Part shown: in pieces, positions 1-7,621 of the stretch | Numbering within the stretch: position 1 is the first letter of the stretch | Layout of the letters: every line of letters begins with the position of its first letter | DNA from: Acidimicrobiia bacterium | Lineage (GTDB): Bacteria; Actinomycetota; Acidimicrobiia; Spongiisociales; Spongiisociaceae | Assembly (NCBI GenBank): GCA_009841105.1 | Contig: VXMM01000030.1 | Location: forward strand, 51,929 to 90,986 | DNA: 39,058 nucleotides | Reading direction: 5' to 3' | Made by a program: the position numbers and the translations under genes | Notes under the pieces: generated by a model | Told to the model about the DNA's origin: nothing | Seen by the model: the letters and a program-made list of their open reading frames with translations, nothing else | Databases searched by the model: none

Positions 1-135
1 TTACTCTTCTCTCATGTGGTCTTCTCATCGTTTTTTTTTGTGGTGCGTTTGGGTTGTCTCTAATCCGCACCCGCCCTCCCGGGGGCCGCCCCCCCCATAC
101 GGGCGGTCGCCGTCAGCGGGCAGCGGATCCGTGCT
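1..135. other. Low-quality contig end with truncated gene 5' end
   Basis: The first 60 bases contain only about three A residues and a run of nine T, unlike the rest of the window. A run of eight C follows at 89-96. The frame of the amidohydrolase gene stays open upstream of its first ATG (136) and encodes family-like sequence (AVAVSGQRIRAMG), but it meets a stop at 61 with no usable start codon. Removing one C from the C8 run would join that frame to the frame read from about 54 (LIRT...). I therefore read this stretch as the damaged or misassembled 5' end of the gene, not a true intergenic region. Confidence 0.6.
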
Positions 136-1641
136 ATGGGCGACCTACGAGAGGTTCGCTCCACGGTCGCCTCGGATGCGGAGATCGTCGATCTGGGTGG
201 AGGGGTGGCCTTTCCCGGTTTCGCCGACAGCCACGTCCATGCCCTCAACTACGGGCGTTCCCGAATGGGGGTTCCGTGCTGGCCGTCGGATGTCTCTTCC
301 GTGGGTGAGATCGTGGAAAGAGTGGCGGACGCCGACCGAGCACTCCCGGCCGGCCGGTGGATCAAGGGCCGCGGCTACGACCCGGCCAGGTTGGCGGAGG
401 GACGGGCGCCCACGGCTTCTGAACTGGAGTTGCCCGGCGGCCGCTGCGTGGTGCTGGATAGCTTCGACTTCCATCGCCGGGTGGTCAACCGCGCCGCCCT
501 CGCCGCGGCCGGAATCGGTGCCGGCACTCCCGATCCCCCCGACGGGGAGATAGTCCGGGACCGCCATGGCGTTCCGACCGGTGAACTGCTCGACGGTGCT
601 CGCGCTCTGATGGATCCGGTCGTGCCTCCGTGGTCGGACGAGGAGGACGAGCAGGCGATCGAGATCGCCACCGACTACTTCCTGTCCCACGGTTTCGCCT
701 ACGTGACCAACGCCGCTCCGCTCACCATGTCCCATCGCGGCGAGGAGGTGGCGGCCTTCCTCCGCATGAGCGAACGCCGGGCCCTCCGGCTGCGCTTCAC
801 GTCGATGATCAGGGCCGAGCTGCTGGACGCGGCGGGGGATCTGGGCCTCAGTCCCGGCGTCGGGGGACACAACTTCCGCATCGGCGGGGCCAAGGTCTTC
901 TCCGACGGAGCCTTCGGCCCCCGCACCGCTGCGATGTTGGAGCCGTACTCGGATTCCGCCACGTCGGGCACCATGCATGTCCAACGCGGGGAGCTGGAGG
1001 AAACGATCCGCAAGGGCGCGGGACTCGGATGGCAGATCGCCATCCATGCCATCGGCGACGCTGCGGTGGAGACGGTGGCCGGTCTGCTGGCAGCCCACCC
1101 TCCGGCCGGCGGGGCCCGTTCGCACCGCATCGAGCATTGCTGCCTCACCTCCGGTAGCGCCCTGCGTTCCATGCAGAGGGGAGGGATCATCCCCGTGCCA
1201 CAACTGTCGTTCCTGCGCTTCCGGGCCCCAGCGTTCCTGGCCGCGCTGGGCGAGGAGCGGTTGGCGACCATGTACCCGCTCCGCACCTGGATCGATGCCG
1301 GCCTGAAGCCGGTCCATAGCTCGGATACGCCCGTCATCCCGGACGCTGCGCCCATGGCAGCGTTGGCCACGGCTACCGCTCGGGTCGATGCCGGCGGACG
1401 AGTATGGGGCGCCGAGGAGGGGATCAGCTTCGAGGAGGCTCTGGCCACCATGACCGAATGGCCGGCTGAAGCGGACGGGCAGTCCGGCGACCGGGGCAGG
1501 ATCGCTACCGGTTACCTGGCGGACTTCACCGTCCTCCCCCGTGATCCGCGCCGGCTCCCACCGGACGAGATGGCGGAGACCGCCCCGGTGATGACCATCG
1601 TGGGGGGTGACGTGGCCTGGCGCAGCGAATCCCTCTCCTGA
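136..1641 (+). CDS. Amidohydrolase family 3 protein (YtcJ-like), 5' end uncertain
   Basis: This is a metal-dependent hydrolase of the amidohydrolase superfamily, YtcJ/formamidase-like branch, presumably cytoplasmic; the substrate cannot be read from the sequence. The metal-binding HVH is at residues 33-35 (GFADSHVH). Further landmarks are KVFSDGAFGPRTAAMLEPYSD-like sequence near residue 255, HAIGDAAVETV, the RIEHC histidine motif and HSSDTPV, in family order. The C-terminal half includes the usual strand IATGYLADFTVL that returns to the small beta domain. The ATG at 136 lies inside the conserved N-terminal domain, so the true start is upstream and appears lost through a one-base error in the C8 run at 89-96. 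It is followed 26 bases later by a second amidohydrolase gene on the same strand, probably co-transcribed. The superfamily assignment is firm; the reaction is unknown. Confidence 0.88.
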   Translation: MGDLREVRSTVASDAEIVDLGGGVAFPGFADSHVHALNYGRSRMGVPCWPSDVSSVGEIVERVADADRALPAGRWIKGRGYDPARLAEGRAPTASELELPGGRCVVLDSFDFHRRVVNRAALAAAGIGAGTPDPPDGEIVRDRHGVPTGELLDGARALMDPVVPPWSDEEDEQAIEIATDYFLSHGFAYVTNAAPLTMSHRGEEVAAFLRMSERRALRLRFTSMIRAELLDAAGDLGLSPGVGGHNFRIGGAKVFSDGAFGPRTAAMLEPYSDSATSGTMHVQRGELEETIRKGAGLGWQIAIHAIGDAAVETVAGLLAAHPPAGGARSHRIEHCCLTSGSALRSMQRGGIIPVPQLSFLRFRAPAFLAALGEERLATMYPLRTWIDAGLKPVHSSDTPVIPDAAPMAALATATARVDAGGRVWGAEEGISFEEALATMTEWPAEADGQSGDRGRIATGYLADFTVLPRDPRRLPPDEMAETAPVMTIVGGDVAWRSESLS

Positions 1642-1667
1642 TCGTTCCGGTTGCGTAGGGGTCGGCT

Positions 1668-2648
1668 GTGGCCATGATCGACATGCATGCCCACTACCTG
1701 TCGCCGTCGGTGCTCCGTCAGGCGTCGGCGGGAAGCGTACCGGTCGGCCTGGCGCCGGATGGCCGGTCACTCCGGTTCCCGTCCGGCCCGTCCCGTCCGG
1801 TCCCCCCGCCGCTCTGCGACCTGGCGGACCGGCTCCGCTGGATGGATGAACGGGCCATCGAGAGGCAGATACTTGCCCCATGGATGGATATCACCGGCGA
1901 CGACCTCCCTCCGGACGCGGCGGCGGCGTGGTGCCGGGCCATGAACGACAGCTGCGCCGAGGACATCGGTAACGAGCCCCGGTTCGGGGCGCTGGCGGCG
2001 CTACCGGTGGTAGACGGCGAGGCCGCCGCCCTTGAGCTGGTCCGGTCGGTAGAGCAGCTCGGGTTCTGCGGCGGAGCTATACCCACCGAGGTCGGAGGCA
2101 AGGACCTCGACGTGGCCGGCCTGGAACCCCTGTGGGAGGCGGCAGCCGGCTTGGGCGTGATTCTTCTCATGCACCCCTTCCGGGTGATGGGAGGCAGCCG
2201 CATGGATGCCCATTTCCTGAACAACGTCTGCGGCAATCCCTTCGAGACCACGCTGGCTGCCCTCCGGCTGTACTTCGCAGGGACGTTCGCCAGGTGGCCG
2301 GACCTGCGGGTCCTGCTCGCCCATGGGGGTGGTGTCCTGCCCACGCTGGCGGGCAGGGCCGCGCACGCATCCCGTCACGCCCCTGGCTTCGACCGGACGG
2401 TCGATCATCCGGACTCGATCCTGGAGTGCTTCTACTACGACATCATCCTGCACGATCCACGGGCCCTGACCTTGCTCATGAACGCCGTGGAGCCCACCCG
2501 GATTGTGGCGGGGACCGACTACCCGTTTCCCATGATCCTCGACCGCCCCACCGACCATGTCCGCCAGGCCGCCGACCAGACCGGCCTCACGGAGGACGAG
2601 CTATGCCGCATCCTGAGCGGCACCGCCGAGGAACTGCTGGACGCCTGA
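1668..2648 (+). CDS. Amidohydrolase family 2 (ACMSD-like TIM-barrel) protein
   Basis: This metal-dependent TIM-barrel hydrolase or decarboxylase belongs to the amidohydrolase-2 family, which includes aminocarboxymuconate-semialdehyde decarboxylase and 6-methylsalicylate decarboxylase. Visible metal and catalytic residues are the N-terminal HAH (residues 7-9), the histidine in LLMHPF, the histidine in LLAHGGG and the aspartate in AGTDYPF, all in family order. The length of 326 residues is usual for the family. A GTG at 1668 follows a TAGGGGT purine stretch by about five bases; the ATG at 1674 (MIDMHAH) is the alternative start. It lies 26 bases after another amidohydrolase gene, so both may act on one degradation route. 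Whether it hydrolyses or decarboxylates cannot be told from sequence. Confidence 0.88.
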   Translation: MAMIDMHAHYLSPSVLRQASAGSVPVGLAPDGRSLRFPSGPSRPVPPPLCDLADRLRWMDERAIERQILAPWMDITGDDLPPDAAAAWCRAMNDSCAEDIGNEPRFGALAALPVVDGEAAALELVRSVEQLGFCGGAIPTEVGGKDLDVAGLEPLWEAAAGLGVILLMHPFRVMGGSRMDAHFLNNVCGNPFETTLAALRLYFAGTFARWPDLRVLLAHGGGVLPTLAGRAAHASRHAPGFDRTVDHPDSILECFYYDIILHDPRALTLLMNAVEPTRIVAGTDYPFPMILDRPTDHVRQAADQTGLTEDELCRILSGTAEELLDA

Positions 2649-2691
2649 GCAAGCTGTTAGCCGTCCCTCCGGCTCGGACAGTTGCGGTCGG

Positions 2692-3039
2692 TTAGAGATC
2701 GAGATGAAGACGGAGCGCGTCATCCAGGCGAGTCATCAGGTCAAGGGGGACGGTCCCTGCCATCCCACCGATCCGCTGAACCGCGATCGATCTGACCTGC
2801 TCGCCCTGCGCCTTGGAGTCATGTCTTAGCCCGGTGTCGGTGGCGCCCAAGAAGACCTGGAACGGGCGAATGCGTGTGGTATTGGTGGTCAGGGGGACGA
2901 CAGTGACAACACCACGCCCGAGTCGGGCTGCGCTCTTGTTGGCTCCGTCGTTGCTGACAATTACCACGGGCCGTCTATTCGCCGCTTCCGCACCGATAGG
3001 ACGACCAAGGTCGGCGATGCGAACCTGGCCCCTTCTCAT
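2692..3039 (-). CDS. mazF: MazF/PemK-type mRNA interferase toxin
   Basis: The product is a 115-residue type II toxin of the MazF/PemK family, which cleaves single-stranded RNA and is neutralised by its antitoxin. Family marks are the N-terminal RRGQVRIADLG, the strand RRPVVIVSND, the VVPLTTN motif and the GEQVRSIAVQRI stretch, which corresponds to the family's 'adQirtvdk.Ri'. The ATG at 3039 overlaps the antitoxin stop codon in a 4-base ATGA (3036-3039). That overlap implies translational coupling and decides the start against a longer open frame. The pair sits between two amidohydrolase genes and is read against the first. Cleavage specificity cannot be read from sequence. Confidence 0.88.
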   Translation of the reverse strand: MRRGQVRIADLGRPIGAEAANRRPVVIVSNDGANKSAARLGRGVVTVVPLTTNTTRIRPFQVFLGATDTGLRHDSKAQGEQVRSIAVQRIGGMAGTVPLDLMTRLDDALRLHLDL

Positions 3040-3260
3040 GCGGGCGCGAGGCCGTCGCCTGCCACGGTCTCCCAGACCTCCGCCTCGCCACTTTCGATCC
3101 ACTCTTCGAAAGCCTCTGCGTAGTCATTCTCAAGGTGGGAGGCTCGGAGAAGTCGGACCGCTCTCCGCACCGTTGCCGACCTCGACGGCATACGGTTTGC
3201 CTGCGCATAGTCGTCCAAGAACCGGAGTTCCTCGTCGCCAAGGCTGATACTGATCTTCAT
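3036..3260 (-). CDS. Ribbon-helix-helix antitoxin partner of MazF
   Basis: This 74-residue protein begins MKISISLGDEELRFLDDYA, a typical ribbon-helix-helix N-terminal strand and helix. The motif PSRSATVRRAVRLLR forms the second helix. The acidic C-terminal tail (EAFEEWIESGEAEVWE) is the expected toxin-binding segment. It precedes the MazF-like toxin and overlaps it by four bases, the standard antitoxin-first order. RHH antitoxins usually repress their own operon, and a perfect inverted repeat lies eight bases before its start (3268-3285). I placed the start at 3260 because the RHH strand begins there; a longer open frame adds ten residues read through the operator. Confidence 0.85.
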   Translation of the reverse strand: MKISISLGDEELRFLDDYAQANRMPSRSATVRRAVRLLRASHLENDYAEAFEEWIESGEAEVWETVAGDGLAPA

Positions 3261-3267
3261 ACTGGGA

Positions 3268-3285
3268 ATACTACTTCGGTAGTAT
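3268..3285 (-). promoter_or_regulatory. Operator and -10 box of the toxin-antitoxin operon
   Basis: A perfect 7-base inverted repeat, ATACTAC and GTAGTAT, is separated by TTCG. Read on the minus strand, TAGTAT (3273-3268) resembles a -10 box and ends seven bases before the antitoxin ATG at 3260, which suggests a leaderless transcript. The repeat overlaps this box, so a bound RHH antitoxin would block transcription. The sequence is seen directly; its function is inferred. Confidence 0.65.
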
Positions 3286-3422
3286 GACAATTGCTACCGA
3301 CTTCCCCGCTGGTGTTCACCTTCGGTCACTCGAGTTGGGCTTCCTGTCAACTCTTTATTCCGCCTGCCCATGTGTGCCGCGGATGGGCTTTCAACCGGAG
3401 CGTCGCGTCCAGAACCAGCGGG

Positions 3423-4685
3423 TTAGGACGCGTAGGGTGGGGGAGTGGAGGTGGGCGACTTCACGAGCCGGCCTCCCTTCCAGACCATCGTGATCTGGGC
3501 GGAGTCGCCGAGGATCGTGATGTCATCTAGCGGGTTGGCGGCGACGGCGATCACGTCGGCGTCGTAGCCTTCGGCCAGCAGCCCGGCCATGGGGGCCCGC
3601 GGGCCAAGGGTTCGCGGACCGTTGGCGGTGGCCGCTTCGATCGCCTGGAGAGGTGTCATGCCGGCCTTGACCAGCGCGGCGAGTTCCAGCCCGTTGGTGC
3701 CCCACGGTCCGCCGCTGACCATGATGTCGGCGCCTGTGGCGATCGGGATCCCTGAGGCGATGGCGAGTCGCATAGCGGCGGCGTGTGACCGCTCGACCTT
3801 GGCCTGAGCCTGCCAGGCCCAGTCCGGGATCTGGCCCTTGAGCGACACGAGGTACTCGACTGCGTGTCGGGTGGGTACGGCCATCGTCCCCATCTCCAGC
3901 ATCAGCTCTGCGGTCTCCTGGTCGAGGGTGCTGCAGTGTTCGATGGTGGTGACGCCGGCCCTGGTGGCCGCCGCCACGCCAGCCAGACCATGGCAATGGG
4001 CGCCGACCGCCATCTCGGCCATGGCTGCCTCCTCGACGATGGCCCGCAGCTCCTTGTCGTTGAACTGCCGGTGGTCGGGGTGATCGAAGTGGCTCATCGT
4101 TCCGCCCGTGGCGTTGATCTTGATGACCTTGGCGCCAACGCGGATCTGGCGGCGGACGGCCTTGATGCACTCCTCGACTCCATCGCACACGGCCACCCAA
4201 CCTACGCCCGAAGCGGCCAGGTCGTCCCGCCAGGACTCCGGCATCCAGTGGATGTCGCTGTGTCCGGCAGTGGGACCGAGGGCCGCTCCCGCGCCGTAGA
4301 TATTCGGTCCGACCAGCGTTCCCTCTTCGACAAGCCGGCCCAGGTGGACACCGAGTCCGCCCACCTCGCGGGTGCTTGTGAAGCCCGCCATCAGAAGGGT
4401 GTGGGCGTCCCGAGCCGCCCGGACCGACAGCATGGGCAGGGGAGTAGTGGCCAGCTGCGTGAGATCGGCAGCCTCGGTTCCGAAGAAGTGCGAATGGCAG
4501 TCCCACATCCCCGGCATCACCACCGGTACCTGATGGACCTCGGCGCCCGGAGCTTCGGGAGCGTCCCCGGTGGCGCCGGCATAGGTGATCATTTCGCCGT
4601 CGATCACCACACACCCGCCCGCGACGGGATCGCCCCGCCCAGGGATCAGCAGGTCTGCTTCGATGCGTGTCGAACGGTCGGTCAT
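3423..4685 (-). CDS. Amidohydrolase family protein (imidazolonepropionase/prolidase-like)
   Basis: This 420-residue metal-dependent hydrolase belongs to the branch holding Xaa-Pro dipeptidases, imidazolonepropionase-like and aryldialkylphosphatase-like enzymes. The HSH metal motif is at residues 64-66 (MWDCHSH). Next come VIKINATGG, a likely site of the bridging carboxylated lysine, then AHCHG, TTIEHCS and the aspartate in ATGADIM, followed by ALVKAGMTPLQAIEAAT and the closing small beta domain. The ATG at 4685 follows GGGAGAT at good ribosome-binding distance. It is 72 bases downstream of a glutamine-synthetase-like gene on the same strand, probably one operon. A gamma-glutamyl ligase next to an amidohydrolase could mean build-up and hydrolysis of a gamma-glutamyl or amide intermediate, but that is inference. 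Confidence 0.87.
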   Translation of the reverse strand: MTDRSTRIEADLLIPGRGDPVAGGCVVIDGEMITYAGATGDAPEAPGAEVHQVPVVMPGMWDCHSHFFGTEAADLTQLATTPLPMLSVRAARDAHTLLMAGFTSTREVGGLGVHLGRLVEEGTLVGPNIYGAGAALGPTAGHSDIHWMPESWRDDLAASGVGWVAVCDGVEECIKAVRRQIRVGAKVIKINATGGTMSHFDHPDHRQFNDKELRAIVEEAAMAEMAVGAHCHGLAGVAAATRAGVTTIEHCSTLDQETAELMLEMGTMAVPTRHAVEYLVSLKGQIPDWAWQAQAKVERSHAAAMRLAIASGIPIATGADIMVSGGPWGTNGLELAALVKAGMTPLQAIEAATANGPRTLGPRAPMAGLLAEGYDADVIAVAANPLDDITILGDSAQITMVWKGGRLVKSPTSTPPPYAS

Positions 4686-4757
4686 GAGATCTCCCGGTCG
4701 ATCACGCCATCCCGGTCAACAAACGGAGGTCCAGCGTCCGCCCGTGCCCAGCGACTC

Positions 4758-6122
4758 CTAATAGAGCTCCAAGTACTCGTTGGTCTCCCAGGCGCTGATC
4801 TCGTCCGTGCGCTGCGAGTCCGGGTCCGCGTTCTCTTCGGCGGCGTACCGGCCCAGTTCGTAGCGGCGCACCGCCAGGAACGCATTCTTGAAGTCCTGGC
4901 CGAAGAACTCGGTGGTAGACGCGCTGGCCTCGAAGTGATCCAGCGCCTCACCGAGGGTGGCGGGGAGCTGCTCGAGTGACTCGTCCTCTTCCGCCGGTAC
5001 GCCCTGGCGGGAAGGTGCCGGTGGCTCCAACCCCTTCTCGATCCCGTCCAGGCCGGCGGCCAGAATGGCGGCGCTGGCCAGGTAGGGGTTCATCAGAGCG
5101 CTGGGAGAGCGGGTCTCGACACGGGTGGCATCCGCGCCGGCCGCCTTCACCCGCAGCAGAGCCGACCGATCCTCCAAGCCCCAGGAGATGTTGGTTGGGC
5201 TGAAGGTGTGGGTACGGCGGCGGCGGCGACAGTTGATCGTGGGAGCCAGGAGAGCGTCGATGGCGTTGGCGTGGGTGATGAGTCCGGCCGTGAACTGCAG
5301 GCCCACCTCGCTCAGACCCTGGGGATGGGACTCTTCGGCCATGACGTTCTGCCCGGTGTCCTTGTCCACCAGCGACATGTGGATATGGCATCCGTTCCCG
5401 GAGTGTCCGGCCCACGGCTTGGTCATGAAGGTGGCCAGGTAGCCGTCCTGGTAGGCGATCTGCTTGACGCCGTTCTTGAACGTGAACGCCCTGTCGGGAC
5501 CGTTTATGCCGCGGCCGGGGGTGAAGTTGATCTCCCATTGCGACCCGGCGTACTCGCAGTTGGCGGTGATGATGTCGATACCCACGCCGGGCATGAGGTC
5601 AACGATCCTGTTGATGGTCGGTACCCACTCGTTGCGGACCACGTTGAAGATGTGGTAGCCCTCGAACAGGCGCTCGTGGGTCTCACCATCGAGGAGGTAG
5701 AACTCGAACTCGCACCCGGTCATCGGTTCGAATCCCATACCTGCGGCCTTCTCGAGAACCCGTCGGTAGACCGCCCGTGGGGTGGCCTCCAGGGTCTGAC
5801 CGTCGTACCATCGCGCATCGCAGATCAGCCGGGCCGTATCGGAGGCCCAGGGCACGATGGCAGCTGTGGAGGGGTCGGGGAACAGGAGTTGGTCCCCGTA
5901 GCCCACCTCTTCGTTGTAAAGGCTTCCGGGCACGACATCCGAGCGGGTGTCGAGCACCGCGGTGCCCCCGTACATGTTGAGGCCATTGCGCGCGAAGCTG
6001 CGGGCGGCCTTGAGGGGAACGATCTTGGTGCGGGAAGTCCCGTGCAGGTCGGGTAGTTCGAACCGCACCCGCTTGATTCCCTGTGACTCCCAGTCGTCGA
6101 AGATTTGGTCGAACCCGGACAC
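4758..6122 (-). CDS. Glutamine synthetase family ligase (GlnA/gamma-glutamylamide synthetase-like)
   Basis: This is an ATP-dependent glutamate-amine ligase of the glutamine synthetase fold (454 residues). The N-terminal beta-grasp (VRFELPDLHGTSRTKIVP) is followed by the catalytic domain with GCEFEFYLL (Glu138, Glu140), QWEINFTPG (Glu197), GNGCHIHMSL (His246, His248), WGLEDRSALLRV and RVETRSPSALMNPYLA. The usual NSYKRL stretch is replaced by NCRRRRR near residue 297. That change, with the short N-terminal domain, points to a ligase using an amine other than ammonia, like the GlnA3/PuuA group, more than housekeeping GlnA. A GTG start at 6122 follows GAGGAGGT. It faces away from the aminotransferase operon and has a convincing promoter (6190-6219). 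The substrate amine is unknown. Confidence 0.88.
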   Translation of the reverse strand: MSGFDQIFDDWESQGIKRVRFELPDLHGTSRTKIVPLKAARSFARNGLNMYGGTAVLDTRSDVVPGSLYNEEVGYGDQLLFPDPSTAAIVPWASDTARLICDARWYDGQTLEATPRAVYRRVLEKAAGMGFEPMTGCEFEFYLLDGETHERLFEGYHIFNVVRNEWVPTINRIVDLMPGVGIDIITANCEYAGSQWEINFTPGRGINGPDRAFTFKNGVKQIAYQDGYLATFMTKPWAGHSGNGCHIHMSLVDKDTGQNVMAEESHPQGLSEVGLQFTAGLITHANAIDALLAPTINCRRRRRTHTFSPTNISWGLEDRSALLRVKAAGADATRVETRSPSALMNPYLASAAILAAGLDGIEKGLEPPAPSRQGVPAEEDESLEQLPATLGEALDHFEASASTTEFFGQDFKNAFLAVRRYELGRYAAEENADPDSQRTDEISAWETNEYLELY

Positions 6123-6189
6123 CGTCGGAACCTCCTCATGGCCGGCCCTCGCTCAAGGTCTGGCGCAGGCCTTCAGTCGTGCGCCGCTG

Positions 6190-6219
6190 ATTATAAGGGG
6201 CGGCGTACCGGCCGGTCAC
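6190..6219 (-). promoter_or_regulatory. Promoter of the glutamine-synthetase-like gene with overlapping palindrome
   Basis: On the minus strand a perfect TATAAT (6195-6190) lies 18 bases after GTGACC (6219-6214), giving a sigma70-type promoter with a leader of about 60 bases to the GTG at 6122. A perfect 10-base palindrome, ACCGGCCGGT (6207-6216), covers the -35 edge and is a possible operator. The boxes are seen directly; activity is inferred. Confidence 0.55.
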
Positions 6220-6262
6220 AGGCCCGCCCATGGGGCCATCGCCCCCGGGAAGCGCAAACAGG

Positions 6263-6268
6263 TATAGT
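6263..6268 (+). promoter_or_regulatory. -10 box for a probable leaderless aminotransferase mRNA
   Basis: TATAGT is followed by six bases and then two consecutive GTG codons (6275, 6278). No Shine-Dalgarno sequence precedes them, and no clear -35 box is visible. This spacing is what leaderless actinobacterial transcripts show. Confidence 0.45.
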
Positions 6269-6274
6269 CGCCCG

Positions 6275-7621
6275 GTGGTGACATCAAGCCCTCGCGAGTC
6301 GGCGGTCTTCTACCGCGTTCCTGACGACGATTATCCGACGATGGTCCGCGCCTCGGGGTTCCACCTGTGGGACTCCTCCGGCAAGCAGTACCTGGACCTG
6401 TCCAGCGGTATCTCGGCAACTGCCGGGATAGGGCAGGGACGGCCGGAGATAGCCGAGGCGATGGCGGCCCAGGCGCGCACCCTGTCCTTCGTCCATAACT
6501 CCCGGGTCACCAACGACCAGCAGGAACTGCTGGCGGCCCGTCTCACCGACCTGGCTCCGGAAGGGGTGGGCAAGGTCATGTTCACCTCCGGCGGATCGGA
6601 GGCCAACGAACTGTCCATGCGCATAGCTCGCCAGTACCACCTGGCCCGAGGTGACTGGGAGAGGACCAGGATCATTGCGCTCTCGCCGAGCTATCACGGG
6701 GCCACAGTCGGCGCCCTCTCGATGACCGGCCGGTGGGATGTGAACCGGGCCTACGACCCGCACCTCATGCAAACCGTCAAAGTGACCGCACCGGTCAACT
6801 TCCGGGGACCATTCGCAGGGCTGGAAGGCGAGGCCCTGGCGGATCGCGCCGCGGCGGCGGTGGACTCCGCCATCGAGGCGACCGGACCGCACACGGTGTC
6901 GGCGGTCATGGTCGAGCCGGTATCACCCTCGGCCGGCATGGCCGTACCGCCCGCCTCGTACTGGCCGAAGGTACGTGAGATCTGCGATCGTCACGGGGTC
7001 CTCCTCATCACGGATGAGATCGTGACCGGTGCCGGTCGCACCGGTGAGTTCCTGGCCATGGATCACTATGGGGTGGTGGCCGATCTCTGCAACCTGGCGA
7101 AGGGACTGAGCGGTGGCTACGTGCCCCTCGGGGCGACCCTCGTCCGGACCGAGATCGTCGAGGAGATAGCGGTCAACAGCCGGCGGATGGCCGAGGTCCA
7201 TACCTTCAGCGGTGCTCCTATCTCCTGTGCGGTTGGTTTGGCTGTGCTCGATGTGGTCGTCAGCGAGGGTCTCGTGGAGCAGGCCGCCAAGCGGGGAGAC
7301 TTCCTCCGCTCCCTGCTCGAGGACGAGTTGGGCGACCTGCCGTTCGTGGGCGAGATTCGCGGCATCGGCCTCATGCAGATGGTCGAGTACGTACGGTCAC
7401 GCGACAGCCGGGAGAAGTTCCCCCCCGAGTCGGACGTGGCCGGATCCCTGTCGGCTGCCATGTACGAGCGCGGAGTGGTGCTGAACACGCTCGGCTCGCA
7501 GAGTGCCCTGGTGGGCGACTGCACGGTCTTCTTCCCGGCGCTGACCATCGGAGAGTCGGATCTGGAGCAAGGGGTGTCGGTGCTTCGCCAGGTACTGAAG
7601 GAGCAGCATGGCCGGTGGTGA
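6275..7621 (+). CDS. Class III (omega) PLP-dependent aminotransferase
   Basis: This fold-type I aminotransferase of class III moves an amino group, often from a non-alpha position, to a keto acid. Visible marks are GGSEANE (near residue 106), SYHGATVGALSMTG, DEIVTGAGRTGEF with the PLP-ring aspartate (about 247), and the Schiff-base lysine in NLAKGLSGGYVPLGA (about 276). The length of 448 residues is typical. The start was set at GTG 6275, next to TATAGT, because the open frame upstream looks unconserved; GTG 6278 is equally possible. It heads a three-gene operon: the next gene overlaps its end by 14 bases. It would suit an aminotransferase paired with the dehydratase and aspartate-dehydrogenase-like genes downstream. 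A GABA, diaminobutyrate or aspartate-glyoxylate role is possible; sequence alone does not choose. Confidence 0.88.
   Translation: MVTSSPRESAVFYRVPDDDYPTMVRASGFHLWDSSGKQYLDLSSGISATAGIGQGRPEIAEAMAAQARTLSFVHNSRVTNDQQELLAARLTDLAPEGVGKVMFTSGGSEANELSMRIARQYHLARGDWERTRIIALSPSYHGATVGALSMTGRWDVNRAYDPHLMQTVKVTAPVNFRGPFAGLEGEALADRAAAAVDSAIEATGPHTVSAVMVEPVSPSAGMAVPPASYWPKVREICDRHGVLLITDEIVTGAGRTGEFLAMDHYGVVADLCNLAKGLSGGYVPLGATLVRTEIVEEIAVNSRRMAEVHTFSGAPISCAVGLAVLDVVVSEGLVEQAAKRGDFLRSLLEDELGDLPFVGEIRGIGLMQMVEYVRSRDSREKFPPESDVAGSLSAAMYERGVVLNTLGSQSALVGDCTVFFPALTIGESDLEQGVSVLRQVLKEQHGRW

Noticed and set aside
145-1881. A 578-codon open frame on the minus strand opposite the first two amidohydrolase genes
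   Set aside because: It is antisense to two genes with clear family motifs, has no recognisable domains and is full of Gly, Arg and Pro; such long antisense frames are normal in GC-rich DNA.
3864-4979. A 371-codon plus-strand frame over the amidohydrolase and ligase genes
   Set aside because: It crosses two real minus-strand genes and their gap and has no family motif.
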